DNA of 59,797 nt from Oscillospiraceae bacterium (lineage in GTDB: Bacteria > Bacillota > Clostridia > Oscillospirales > Oscillospiraceae). The stretch covers positions 1-59,797 of the forward strand of contig CADBJU010000009.1 of the NCBI GenBank assembly GCA_902795045.1, written 5' to 3'. The notes under the pieces were generated by a model, which saw only the letters and a list, made by a program, of their open reading frames with translations, did no database searches and had not been told where the DNA came from. The position numbers and the translations under genes were made by a program. Below, piece after piece: positions 48,616 through 59,700 of this stretch. Every line of letters starts with the position of its first letter. The stretch's first letter is position 1.

Positions 48616-48960
48616 CTACATGGCCTCGATCTCCTTGATGTTGTATTCGTTGCCGGTGACAAGGAAGGTGTTGCCACTGTGGCAGTAGGGGCACTCCTTG
48701 CCGTACTGCATGGTGGGGTAGGTCTTTTTGCAGTCCTGGCAGTAGGTGACGGCTTTGAGCTCCTCGATCTTGAGCTCGGTGTCCTGGAAATGATCCGTCT
48801 TGGCGCGGGCCCACTCCCAGAAATCGGTCAAATAAGCGGGGATGATGCCACTGACCTCGCCGACCTCCAGCGTGATGGAGCCGACCTTTTTGAGGTCATT
48901 TTCCACCATCAGCTTTTCCACCGTTTCGATAACGTAATAGATCGTGCTTAATTCGTGCAT
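48616..48960 (-). CDS. hypA: Hydrogenase nickel incorporation protein HypA
   Basis: A 114-residue nickel chaperone. The Ni-binding start Met-His-Glu is intact (MHELSTIYYVIETV), and the zinc site has CQDC and CPYC. HypA with HypB loads nickel into NiFe hydrogenases, and in some species urease. No hydrogenase, hypB or other hyp gene is in the window. It starts 14 bases after the large oxidoreductase gene, so it may have been recruited as a zinc/nickel or redox accessory to that enzyme (inference). The ATG at 48960 is fixed by the MHE start. Confidence 0.88.
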   Translation of the reverse strand: MHELSTIYYVIETVEKLMVENDLKKVGSITLEVGEVSGIIPAYLTDFWEWARAKTDHFQDTELKIEELKAVTYCQDCKKTYPTMQYGKECPYCHSGNTFLVTGNEYNIKEIEAM

Positions 48961-48974
48961 GATTCCAGCTTGCC

Positions 48975-51674
48975 TTACTTGCGGATGATACGGATCTGCT
49001 TGGCCGCGTGCTTGAGCATCGGGACGACCTTGTCCTCGGCCCGCACCATGTTGGAGGCCTCGGGCACGTCGCGCTGCAGGTGGATGGCGTCGAACATGCA
49101 CCGGGTGGTGCACAGGCCGCAGCCGATGCAGCGGTTCGGGTCGACGACGCTCACGCCGCAGCCGAGGCAGCGGCTGGTCTCAGCCTTGATCTGCTCCTCG
49201 GTGAAGGTGAGGCGGTCATGCTCGAAGGAGCGGGCCTTGGTCTCGTCGTGCAGGATGGGCTGACGGGCCGGGCGGTCGAAGCTGTCCGCGCCGAGGACGA
49301 CGTCGTCCTTGTTGAGCTCGTAGAACTCGCGCAGGTTGCGGCCGCGGGTCAGGCTCTGGCCGTCGTTGACGAAGCGGTGCAGGGACTCGGCACCCTCGCG
49401 GCCGGCGGCAATGGCGTCGATGGCAAACTTCGGGCCGGTGTAAACGTCGCCGCCGACGAAGATGTCCTTCTGCTCGGTCTGGTAGGTGACGGCGTCGGCG
49501 AGGGCGTTGCCCTTCTTGCCGGTCTTGAGCGCGCCCACATCCAGGCCGCCCCAGTCGATGACCTGACCGACGGCGGAGAGGACGGAGTCGACCTCGATGG
49601 TCTCAAACTTGCCGGTGCCGACGGGGGAGCGGCGGCCCTTCTCGTCAGGCTCGCCGAGCTCCATGAGCTCGACCTTGAGACCGCAGACCTTGCCGTCCTT
49701 GCCGATGATCTCGGCGGGGGCGTTGAGGAAGCAGAACTTCACGCCCTCGGCCTTTGCTTCGGCGATCTCTTCCTTGTCGGCGGGCATCTCGGCCTCGCTG
49801 CGGCGGTAGATGACATAGGTCTCGGCACCGAGACGCACAGCCGTGCGGCACACGTCCATAGCGACATTGCCGCCGCCGATGACGGCGCACTTCTTGCCGA
49901 CAGCGGGTTTGCTGCCGAGGTTTACCTCACGCAGGAAGTCCACGCCGCCGTACACGCCTTCGAGCTCTTCACCGGGGATACCCAGCTTGGAGCTCTTCTG
50001 CGCGCCGATGGCGACATAGAAGCCCTTGTAGCCCTCGTCACGCAGCTTCTGGATGGTGATGTCCTTGCCGATCTCGGTGTTCATCCGGAACTTGACGCCC
50101 ATCTTCTCGAGCACTGCGATCTCGCCCTGGAGGGCCTTGCGGTCGAGACGGTAGGAGGGGATGCCCATGACGAGCATGCCGCCGGGGGCGGGGTTGCGGT
50201 CAAAGACGGTGACGTTTTCGTAACCCATGCGTGCAAGGTAGTAGGCGCAGCTCAGGCCGGCAGGACCGGCACCGATGATGGCGACCTTCTGGTCGTAGCC
50301 CTTGTCGATGGGGCGGCGGTAGAGATGTTCGGGGACGTAGGGCGTGTCGCTCTTGAAATCCTGCTCGGCGATGAACTTTTTGATCTCGTCGATGGCGACG
50401 GCCTTGTCGAACTTGCCGCGGGTGCAGGCGTCCTCGCAGCGGCGGTTGCAGACGTGACCGCAGACGGAGGGGAAGGGATTGTCCTGCTTGATGAGCTTGA
50501 GGGCGTCGAGATAGCGGCCCTCCTTGGCAAGCTTGATGTAGCCCTGGATGGCGATGTGAGCCGGGCACGCGGTCTTGCAGGGCGCGGTGCCGGATTCGTG
50601 GCAGTTCTTGCGGTTGTCGAAGACATAGTTGGGGTTCCACTTGTCCTCGCCCCACTTGAGACCGTGGGGAAGCTCCTGCTTCGGGTACTGGACCTCGCCG
50701 TTTTTGGTGCAGAGCTTCTGGCCCAGCTTCACGGCGCCGGCGGGACATACCTCCACGCACTTGCCGCAGGCCACGCAGTTGTCCTTGTCCACGTGGGCGC
50801 GGTAGGCGGAGGCGGAGAGGTTCGGGGTGTTGAAGTACTGGCTGGTGCGCAGGGCAAAGCAGACGCCGAGGTCGCAGTTACAGAGACCGAAGATCTTGTC
50901 CTGGCCGTCGATGTTCGTGACCTGGTGGACATAGCCGTTGTCTTCTGCGCGTTTGCAGATGTCCAGAGCCTCCTGCTTGGTGATGGGGCGGCCTTTGCCG
51001 GTCTCGATCAGATAGTTGGCAAAATCGCCCAGACCGATGCAGCAGTCGTCCTGGATCTCGCCGGAGCCCTCGCCGTACAGGCGGCGGGCGTTGCGGCAGG
51101 AGCAGTAACCGACGGAGAGCTTGCCGTCATACTTGTCCAGCCAGTGGGAAATATGCTCGATGGAGGCGGAAACGCTCTTGGCGGGGATGGCGTTTTCCAC
51201 GGGGATGACATGCATGCCGATGCCGTCGCCGCCGGGAGGGATCAGATGGGTCTTGCCGGCCAGGGGCAGGAAGGTCATCTTGTCGAAGGAGTCGGCAAGC
51301 TCGGGGTATTTCTCGACCTGCCAGAGAACCATGTTGGTCATCTCGGCGATGCCGGGGACAAAGAGCTGGACGTACCACTGCTTCTCGTGCTGGGGATTTT
51401 CCCAGTGGTATTCCACGATGCCGTGGTTGGCGGCGTCGGTCAGCAGCTCCTCGATCCTGGACTCGGGCTTGCCGGTGAGCTTTGCGATCTCGGCGGTGGT
51501 CTTGGGCTTGCGAAGGCCCATCTTCAGCATGACCTCCGCGATCTCATCGCTGGAACATGCGCGGTCAAGGATGATGTACTCGGGGTCGTTTTCGGTCAGG
51601 CGCTTGAGACCGAACTTATAGGGGAGGCGGTCGGTGATCATTTTGCCGAGGTCAAATAAAATCTCTCTTGCCAT
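48975..51674 (-). CDS. Large FAD-dependent pyridine nucleotide oxidoreductase with Fe-S clusters
   Basis: An 899-residue cytoplasmic enzyme. Residues 1-~280 form a winged-helix-like and cysteine-containing region, then a ferredoxin motif (CVACGKCVEVCPAG) appears near 290. A GltD-like adrenodoxin-reductase module follows, with CGHVCNRRCEDACTRG, the FAD site VAIIGAGPAGLSCAYYLA and the NAD(P) site CAVIGGGNVAMDVCRTA. The C-terminus has CLGCGVSVVDPNRCIGCGLCTTRC for further clusters. It resembles glutamate synthase small chain and Nfn-like enzymes, so it likely moves electrons between NAD(P)H and ferredoxin or a partner. AAAGGAG fixes ATG 51674. Followed by hypA. Confidence 0.82.
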   Translation of the reverse strand: MAREILFDLGKMITDRLPYKFGLKRLTENDPEYIILDRACSSDEIAEVMLKMGLRKPKTTAEIAKLTGKPESRIEELLTDAANHGIVEYHWENPQHEKQWYVQLFVPGIAEMTNMVLWQVEKYPELADSFDKMTFLPLAGKTHLIPPGGDGIGMHVIPVENAIPAKSVSASIEHISHWLDKYDGKLSVGYCSCRNARRLYGEGSGEIQDDCCIGLGDFANYLIETGKGRPITKQEALDICKRAEDNGYVHQVTNIDGQDKIFGLCNCDLGVCFALRTSQYFNTPNLSASAYRAHVDKDNCVACGKCVEVCPAGAVKLGQKLCTKNGEVQYPKQELPHGLKWGEDKWNPNYVFDNRKNCHESGTAPCKTACPAHIAIQGYIKLAKEGRYLDALKLIKQDNPFPSVCGHVCNRRCEDACTRGKFDKAVAIDEIKKFIAEQDFKSDTPYVPEHLYRRPIDKGYDQKVAIIGAGPAGLSCAYYLARMGYENVTVFDRNPAPGGMLVMGIPSYRLDRKALQGEIAVLEKMGVKFRMNTEIGKDITIQKLRDEGYKGFYVAIGAQKSSKLGIPGEELEGVYGGVDFLREVNLGSKPAVGKKCAVIGGGNVAMDVCRTAVRLGAETYVIYRRSEAEMPADKEEIAEAKAEGVKFCFLNAPAEIIGKDGKVCGLKVELMELGEPDEKGRRSPVGTGKFETIEVDSVLSAVGQVIDWGGLDVGALKTGKKGNALADAVTYQTEQKDIFVGGDVYTGPKFAIDAIAAGREGAESLHRFVNDGQSLTRGRNLREFYELNKDDVVLGADSFDRPARQPILHDETKARSFEHDRLTFTEEQIKAETSRCLGCGVSVVDPNRCIGCGLCTTRCMFDAIHLQRDVPEASNMVRAEDKVVPMLKHAAKQIRIIRK

Positions 51675-51848
51675 AGGAAGTCTCCTTTCGGTTTGTATGT
51701 TGAAAAATCGACAGAAAGCCATAATACTGCTTTCTATCACATTAACATAAAATTAACACAATTTCAACCGTATTTCTTGCGCATTTATACAAATCTACAA
51801 AACTGTCCGAAAAGGAAAAACACACTTGTCTTTTTCACGCGGACGGGT

Positions 51849-51924
51849 TAAAATGTCAAATGCGAACTATGTTCGCATTTGAGAACTCGCGCTTATCGCA
51901 CACGGCGGACTGTAACACGCCGTG
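51849..51924 (+). promoter_or_regulatory. Structured 5' leader of the ACT-domain gene
   Basis: It begins at the -10 (TAAAAT 51849-51854; TTGTCT at 51826-51831, 17-base spacer). Two strong stems follow: CAAATGCGAAC/GTTCGCATTTG (51857-51881, 11 bp, three-base loop) and CACGGCG/CGCCGTG (51901-51924). The start codon is at 52081, leaving a leader of about 220 bases. No T-box or known riboswitch signature was found. 51925-52080 contains no gene. The facing gene at 51674 probably has its own promoter in 51675-51780. Confidence 0.55.
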
Positions 51925-52080
51925 TTTGGTCGGCGCGAGGCCTCGTGCCACTCGGCTCAAGGTGTTTTTGAAGAAGCAAAGCTCCCTCAAAAACAAATTG
52001 AAATACCTTCGGGCCGCAGACTTCCACAGGAACAGTTTTAATAGTCCCTTTTTGAAATTTAAGGCTAAGGAGGGGAGCGA

Positions 52081-52518
52081 ATGCTTGATCAATACCTCAT
52101 CATCCACAAGAGCATCCTGCCCGAATACTATGAGAAGGTCATCGAGGCGCGCAGACTCATCGAGACCGGCAAGATCCGGGACGTGAGCCAGGCCGTGCGC
52201 GAGGTGGGCATTTCCCGCAGCACTTATTATAAATATAAAGATTTCATCCTCGAGCCCACGGAGATCTCCGGCGGGCGCAAGGCGGTATTGTCCATGATGC
52301 TCAACCACGAGCAGGGCATCCTGAGCGCGCTATTGCAGCAGATCTGCGAGGCGCGGGCGAATGTCCTCACCATCACGCAGAGCCTTCCGATCCGTGACCG
52401 GGCCAGCGTCACCATCTCCCTCGATGTCAGCGAGGTGGACGGCAGCATGGAGGACTTTGTCGCAAAGCTTTCGCAGGTCCCCGGCGTGGAGCAGGTCCGC
52501 GTTTTGGCAGTGGAATAA
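52081..52518 (+). CDS. pheB: ACT-domain protein of the UPF0735/PheB family
   Basis: A 145-residue protein. The N-terminal ~65 residues carry a helix-turn-helix-like stretch (DVSQAVREVGISRSTYYKYKD), and the C-terminal ACT domain (about 75-145) ends VPGVEQVRVLAVE. ACT domains bind amino acids. PheB-like proteins are linked by annotation to aromatic or branched-chain amino acid metabolism, but the role is not proven. AAGGAGGGGAG precedes the ATG. The long structured leader suggests regulation by attenuation. Confidence 0.82.
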   Translation: MLDQYLIIHKSILPEYYEKVIEARRLIETGKIRDVSQAVREVGISRSTYYKYKDFILEPTEISGGRKAVLSMMLNHEQGILSALLQQICEARANVLTITQSLPIRDRASVTISLDVSEVDGSMEDFVAKLSQVPGVEQVRVLAVE

Positions 52519-52535
52519 GAATGACGGAAAGAAGA

Positions 52536-52756
52536 CTGTGAAAAAAGTCCCCCTCATCAGGAACACAGTAGTATCAATACCGTAGGGGCCGACGCCCCCG
52601 GCGGCCCGGCAGAGAGTCCCGATTCTTGCATTTACCCCCGGCGAATTCATAACACGATACGTTTTCGCCGAGGGCTTTCTGTTTTGGTTTAGGGCTGTAC
52701 CGCTCGGACCGCGTGATAAGCGTCGGCCCCTACATTGTCAATCGACTTTTTCACAG
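52536..52756. repeat. Repeat A, copy 4 (longest form)
   Basis: Terminal inverted repeats CTGTGAAAAAAGTC (52536) and GACTTTTTCACAG (ending 52756). Inside them is GTAGGGGCCGACGCC and GCGTCGGCCCCTAC, then an inner CCCCGGCGAA-type stem. It fills the gap between pheB and the helicase. Confidence 0.85.
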
Positions 52757-52772
52757 GCTTTAGGAGCAAAGC

Positions 52773-54920
52773 ATGGCTTTCAAACGCGACAAACAGCAGA
52801 TACAGGACATCATGACGCTCATCGAGGAGTACGACGAGGCCCTGGCCGAGATCGCGTCCCTGCCGCAGAGCCAGCAGGAGAGCGCAGCCGGAGCCATCGG
52901 GCGCCTTTCGGAGAAGGAGCTTTCGAACATCCTGCGCGGCATGGACGTGGAGAACATCAACCGCGAGAAGCTCGGCATCCGGGTGGCGAGCCTCCGCGCC
53001 GCCGGGATCGAGAACATGGAGCAGCTTTGCGCCCTGACGGCGGATCAGATCAACGCCGTCAAGGGCATCGGCGATGAGGCCGCCATGCTCATCTATACCC
53101 TCGCGGGCCGTATCCGGCAGGAGACGGCGGCGGGCCTCAAGGTGCGCGTGAGCCTGGACGACAGAAACGAGGACGCATCACTGCTCCTGCTCGCGGCCCG
53201 CGCCTCCATGCAGACATCGGACGCCGCCCGAAAGGCACAGGCGCTGTGGGACGAATATCACGACGCGGTGCAGGCAGCCTACCTCGACGCAAAGCCCGCC
53301 GTGAGCAGCTTGCGCTGGCTCGTCACACCGCCGGAAAAGAAAAAACGCGCCCTCGACGCGGCGCTGTATCTCTATGGCCTGCTGGAAGGCGAATACGGCG
53401 ACGGCGTCCGCGCCGTCCTGGACGCCTATGATGCCTGGGAGCTGCTGGACGCCGACACGGTATGGGAGGATTTTCAAAAGCACAGCGCCGCCTATTACGC
53501 GGAGTTCGACAGGCTCGACCGGGTGGAAGGTACGCTTGTGGACAACAGCTACAGCGGCTTGCCGGAGGAGCTTGTACTTCAGGTTGAAATGCAGCCAATC
53601 TATACAGACGGCCTGCACGCCTCTCTGCGCGCCTATCAGGAATTCGGCGTGCGCTACATCCTGCGGCAGGGGAAGGTCCTGCTCGGCGACGAGATGGGCC
53701 TCGGCAAAACCGTCCAGGCCATCGCCGCCATGGCCTCGCTCAAAGCGCTGGGGGCCACGCACTTCATGGTGGTGTGCCCCGCAAGCGTGCTGGTCAACTG
53801 GTGCCGGGAGATCAAACAGTTCAGTGATTTGAGCGTCACCCCTATCCGCGGCGGCGACCAGATGGCTGCGCGCAGATGGCGGGAGCAGGGCGGCGTCGCT
53901 GTCACGACCTACGAGTCCGTCAGCCGCTTTGCCCTGCCGGAGAGCTTTTCCTTTTCGATGCTCATAGCCGATGAGGCCCACTATGTCAAAAACCCGGCGG
54001 CAAAGCGCACCCAGGCCCTGATGCTCTTGCGGAGAAAGGCGGAAAGGGTCCTGTTTATGACGGGCACGCCGCTTGAAAACCGGGTGGACGAGATGTGCTT
54101 TCTCGTCTCCTGCCTGAGAAGCGATATCGCGGGCGAGCTCAAGGACATGAAATACATCTCCTCCGCCCCGCAGTTTCGGGAGAAGCTGGCCCCGGTCTAC
54201 CTGCGCCGCACGCGGGAGGATGTGCTCTCGGAGCTGCCGGAGCTGATCGAAAAGGAAGAGTGGTGCGAGATGGGCCCCGCCGAGTGGAAGGCCTACACCC
54301 TCTCGGTGGCGGCGGAAAACTTCATGGCCATGCGCCAGGTATCATGGGACGTGGACCTCAAGCACTCCTCCAAGGCAAAGCGCCTGCTGGAGCTTTGCGA
54401 TGAGGCGAAGGAGGACGGACGGAAGATCATCGTCTTCTCCTATTTCCGCGAGACCATCCGCGCGGTACAGAAGCTTCTGGGCGAGCGGGCGCTGGAGCCC
54501 ATCACCGGCAGCGTCTCATCCGCCGGACGGCAGGAGCTTGTGGACGCCTTTACCCGGGCAGAGGACGGCACGGTGCTCATCTGTCAGGTGCAGGCTGGCG
54601 GCACGGGCCTCAATATCCAGGCCGCCAGCGTCATCATTTTCTGCGAGCCGCAGATCAAGCCCTCCATCGAAAATCAGGCTGTCTCCCGCGCCTACCGCAT
54701 GGGCCAGCTCAGGAGCGTGATGGTGCACCGCCTGCTCTGCGACAACACGGTGGACGAGCGTATCCTGGAGCTTTTGCGGGAAAAGCAGGATATCTTCGAT
54801 TCCTTTGCCGAGGAATCCACCGTCGGCAGCGAATATCTCCGCGCGGAAAAGAGCATCAGCGCCGCCATCATTCAGATGGAAAAGGAGCGCCTTGCCGCGG
54901 AGGAAGCGCCCACGGAATAA
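52773..54920 (+). CDS. SNF2-family DNA/RNA helicase-like ATPase
   Basis: A 715-residue SWI2/SNF2 ATPase that would translocate on DNA. Walker A is GDEMGLGKT, Walker B DEAH (ADEAHYVKN), and later motifs include FMTGTPLENRVDEM, QAGGTGLNIQAA and NQAVSRAYRMGQ. The N-terminal ~270 residues contain a helix-hairpin-helix-like piece (LTADQINAVKGIGDEAAMLI) and have no named domain. Such stand-alone SNF2 proteins in Firmicutes have unknown roles, possibly in repair or transcription recycling. GGAG precedes the ATG. Confidence 0.88.
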   Translation: MAFKRDKQQIQDIMTLIEEYDEALAEIASLPQSQQESAAGAIGRLSEKELSNILRGMDVENINREKLGIRVASLRAAGIENMEQLCALTADQINAVKGIGDEAAMLIYTLAGRIRQETAAGLKVRVSLDDRNEDASLLLLAARASMQTSDAARKAQALWDEYHDAVQAAYLDAKPAVSSLRWLVTPPEKKKRALDAALYLYGLLEGEYGDGVRAVLDAYDAWELLDADTVWEDFQKHSAAYYAEFDRLDRVEGTLVDNSYSGLPEELVLQVEMQPIYTDGLHASLRAYQEFGVRYILRQGKVLLGDEMGLGKTVQAIAAMASLKALGATHFMVVCPASVLVNWCREIKQFSDLSVTPIRGGDQMAARRWREQGGVAVTTYESVSRFALPESFSFSMLIADEAHYVKNPAAKRTQALMLLRRKAERVLFMTGTPLENRVDEMCFLVSCLRSDIAGELKDMKYISSAPQFREKLAPVYLRRTREDVLSELPELIEKEEWCEMGPAEWKAYTLSVAAENFMAMRQVSWDVDLKHSSKAKRLLELCDEAKEDGRKIIVFSYFRETIRAVQKLLGERALEPITGSVSSAGRQELVDAFTRAEDGTVLICQVQAGGTGLNIQAASVIIFCEPQIKPSIENQAVSRAYRMGQLRSVMVHRLLCDNTVDERILELLREKQDIFDSFAEESTVGSEYLRAEKSISAAIIQMEKERLAAEEAPTE

Positions 54921-54924
54921 AACC

Positions 54925-55005
54925 GTAGGGGTCGATCCCTGATCGACCCGCCTTACAACGTACACTGTTGCATAATGGCGGGCCGATGAAGGCATCGGCC
55001 CCTAC
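54925..55005. repeat. Repeat A-like short hybrid, copy 5
   Basis: The left arm GTAGGGGTCGATCCC TGATCGACCC and the right arm GGGCCGATGAAGGCATCGGCCCCTAC are only partly complementary; the ends match the repeat A family. Length 81. Confidence 0.75.
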
Positions 55006-55009
55006 AAAA

Positions 55010-55357
55010 CTATATCGCCTTTTCCCAGGTCTTTTCGTTAAAGCCCGGGATCACGGCCTTTTCACTCACGAGCAGCGGACGCTTGACCAGCATGCCGTCG
55101 CCCGCCAGAAGTTTAAGCAGCTCGTCCTCGCTCATGGTGTCGATTTTGTCCTTGAGCTTGAGCTCCCGGTACATCACACCGGTGGTGTTGAAAAAGCGCC
55201 GGATCGGCAGCCCGCTCTTTTTCAGCCAGTCGTGAAGCTCCTCATAACTCGGGTGCTCCTCCTTAATGGGCCGTACCGTATATTCCACACCCCTGTCATC
55301 CAGCCATTTGCGCGCTCTGCGGCAGGTGGTACAGGTTTCAAGACAGAGTATCGTCAT
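55010..55357 (-). CDS. Spx/ArsC-family thioredoxin-fold protein
   Basis: A 115-residue ArsC/Spx-like protein. The N-terminal CxxC is CTTC (LETCTTCRRARKWL), followed by the family stretches YTVRPIKEEHPSYEEL, GLPIRRFFNTTG and LAGDGMLVKRPLLV. Members are arsenate reductases, YffB-like enzymes or the RNA polymerase-binding regulator Spx. The RRFFNTTG form and KRPLLV fit the YffB/ArsC branch; Spx-type contact residues cannot be judged. ATG 55357 is chosen because AAAGGAGG touches the earlier ATG and lies 9 bases from this one. Confidence 0.82.
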   Translation of the reverse strand: MTILCLETCTTCRRARKWLDDRGVEYTVRPIKEEHPSYEELHDWLKKSGLPIRRFFNTTGVMYRELKLKDKIDTMSEDELLKLLAGDGMLVKRPLLVSEKAVIPGFNEKTWEKAI

Positions 55358-55380
55358 GATTTTCATCCTCCTTTTATTGT

Positions 55381-55409
55381 ATTTTACCACAAACGGTCGG
55401 GATGTACAA
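55381..55409 (-). promoter_or_regulatory. Promoter of the Spx/ArsC-like gene
   Basis: On the minus strand TTGTAC (55404-55409) and TAAAAT (55381-55386) with a 17-base spacer. Confidence 0.75.
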
Positions 55410-55454
55410 TATGAAAATATGTATTTACACAATCTCAAAAATGTGAAAAAAGTG

Positions 55455-55483
55455 TTCCAATTCAAAATGTCTTATGCTATAAT
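55455..55483 (+). promoter_or_regulatory. Promoter of the TetR-family gene
   Basis: TTCCAA (55455-55460) and TATAAT (55478-55483) with a 17-base spacer, divergent from the Spx/ArsC-like gene. Confidence 0.75.
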
Positions 55484-55518
55484 GACTATATTAATCCCAA
55501 AGCTCCGGAGGAATCACC

Positions 55519-56076
55519 ATGGCGACATCAACAAAAAAGGCGCTTGCGGATGCGCTGAAAAAAATGATGGTCATCAAGCCCATCGACCGCATCACCGTCA
55601 ACGACCTTGTGGAGACCTGCGGGGTCAGCCGCCAGACCTTCTATTATCATTTCGACGATGTGTACGATCTGCTCGAGTGGGTCTTTGAGGAGGATGCAAA
55701 CGCAAACCTCCCCAGCGAGGTGGTCTATGACAACTGGAAGCACGACGTGACGCTGTGGTTCAAGTACCTGTACGACAACTCCACCTTCGCGCTGAATGTC
55801 TATAACTCCAACAGCCGCCTGTATATGCTGCGCTATATCAAGGGCAGGCTCCGCGAGTGCATCCGCAGCTTCTCGGAGATCGTGGCGGAGAACCGCTCCA
55901 TCGACCGGCAGGATTTCGAGTTTATCGTGGAGTTTTATTCCAACATCGTGGTGGGCCTCATCTCCCAGTGGATGGACCAGGGGATGCAGCTTCCCAAGGA
56001 GATCGCGACCGACAAGGTGCTCAGGGTGCTCGACAACAGCATTGAGAACATCATGGCGCGATTCGAGAAAAAATAG
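55519..56076 (+). CDS. TetR/AcrR-family transcriptional regulator
   Basis: A 185-residue regulator. The N-terminal helix-turn-helix is ITVNDLVETCGVSRQTFYYHF, preceded by TKKALADALKKMM, the usual TetR first helix. The C-terminal ligand domain resembles the DhaS-like TetR_C_8 group (FKYLYDNSTFALNVYNSN, VGLISQWMDQGMQLP). A GGAGG site precedes the ATG. The divergent neighbour is the Spx/ArsC-like gene; control of it is possible but no palindrome was pinned down. Confidence 0.88.
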   Translation: MATSTKKALADALKKMMVIKPIDRITVNDLVETCGVSRQTFYYHFDDVYDLLEWVFEEDANANLPSEVVYDNWKHDVTLWFKYLYDNSTFALNVYNSNSRLYMLRYIKGRLRECIRSFSEIVAENRSIDRQDFEFIVEFYSNIVVGLISQWMDQGMQLPKEIATDKVLRVLDNSIENIMARFEKK

Positions 56077-56158
56077 AACAATACAGAAAGAGCGGGAGAC
56101 CGCAATGTGCACGGGCTGCCTCAAAGCTGAGACAGGCCATGCATGAAAAGTGTATGTC

Positions 56159-56240
56159 GTAAGGGCCGATGCCCTCATCGGCCCGTCGTATATCAACAAG
56201 CTACGTTGTCCGGCGGGTCGATCTGGGGATCGACCCCTAC
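56159..56240. repeat. Repeat A-like short hybrid, copy 6
   Basis: Starts GTAAGGGCCGATGCCCTCATCGGCCC (hairpin) and ends GGGTCGATCTGGGGATCGACCCCTAC (hairpin). Each arm is now its own stem. It is close to the mirror image of copy 5. Confidence 0.75.
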
Positions 56241-56281
56241 GGCTTTTAAAAAGATTTTACAGGATACAGCGCGCCGAAAAC

Positions 56282-56310
56282 TTGAAACAAGGGAAAAAAT
56301 GCGTTATACT
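56282..56310 (+). promoter_or_regulatory. Promoter of ybaK
   Basis: TTGAAA (56282-56287) and TATACT (56305-56310) with a 17-base spacer. Confidence 0.8.
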
Positions 56311-56348
56311 ATACCAGTTACGAAAATTACGGCAAAGGGGGCGCACTG

Positions 56349-56825
56349 ATGGCGGAACAGAAAACCAATGTCATGCGGGTGCTCGAACAGAAAAAGATCC
56401 CCTATGCCGCCCACAGCTATCCCCACGGGGACGAGGCGGTGGACGGCGTCACGGTGGCAAGGCTCACGGGCCTTGACCCGGCGCAGGTCTTCAAGACCCT
56501 GGTGACCGTCGGGGCGAGCAAGAGAAACTATGTGTTTGTGATTCCCGTCGCGGAAGAGCTCGACCTGAAAAAAGCCGCGAAGGCGGCGGGGGAGAAGTCC
56601 ATTGCCATGATCCATGTCAGCGAGATCAATGCCCTCACCGGCTATGTGCGCGGCGGCTGCTCACCCATCGGGATGAAAAAGCAGTTTGAGACCTTCTATC
56701 ATGAAAGCTGCCTTGACCGGAAAACCATCGCCGTCAGCGCCGGGAAGATCGGCGCGCAGGTGGAGCTTGCACCGGAGGCCCTTATCAAAATCACACGCGG
56801 CAGGACCGCCGACCTCATTGTTTAG
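56349..56825 (+). CDS. ybaK: Cys-tRNA(Pro)/Cys-tRNA(Cys) deacylase YbaK
   Basis: A 158-residue trans-editing enzyme that removes cysteine mischarged on tRNA(Pro). Features are [19 protein letters not shown], the catalytic lysine in VFKTLV, and [14 protein letters not shown], the tRNA/substrate loop typical of YbaK and not of ProX. Length matches the family. Probably cotranscribed with uvrA, whose start lies 11 bases downstream. Its own promoter is upstream, but no strong ribosome binding site besides AAAGGGG. Confidence 0.9.
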   Translation: MAEQKTNVMRVLEQKKIPYAAHSYPHGDEAVDGVTVARLTGLDPAQVFKTLVTVGASKRNYVFVIPVAEELDLKKAAKAAGEKSIAMIHVSEINALTGYVRGGCSPIGMKKQFETFYHESCLDRKTIAVSAGKIGAQVELAPEALIKITRGRTADLIV

Positions 56826-56836
56826 GAGATACATCT

Positions 56837-59665
<2,829 letters not shown>

Positions 59666-59700
59666 CATTTTATGCGTATCGGCTTTAATCAGCTAATTCC

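Noticed and set aside
49008-51659. 883-codon open frame on the plus strand
   Set aside because: It lies entirely antisense to the Fe-S oxidoreductase; composition is Ala/Gly/Val/Asp/Leu-rich as expected from high-GC mirror frames, with no motif and no ribosome binding site.
51849-52080. T-box or known riboswitch in the ACT-gene leader
   Set aside because: No T-box sequence, anticodon-like specifier loop or other conserved riboswitch core could be found.
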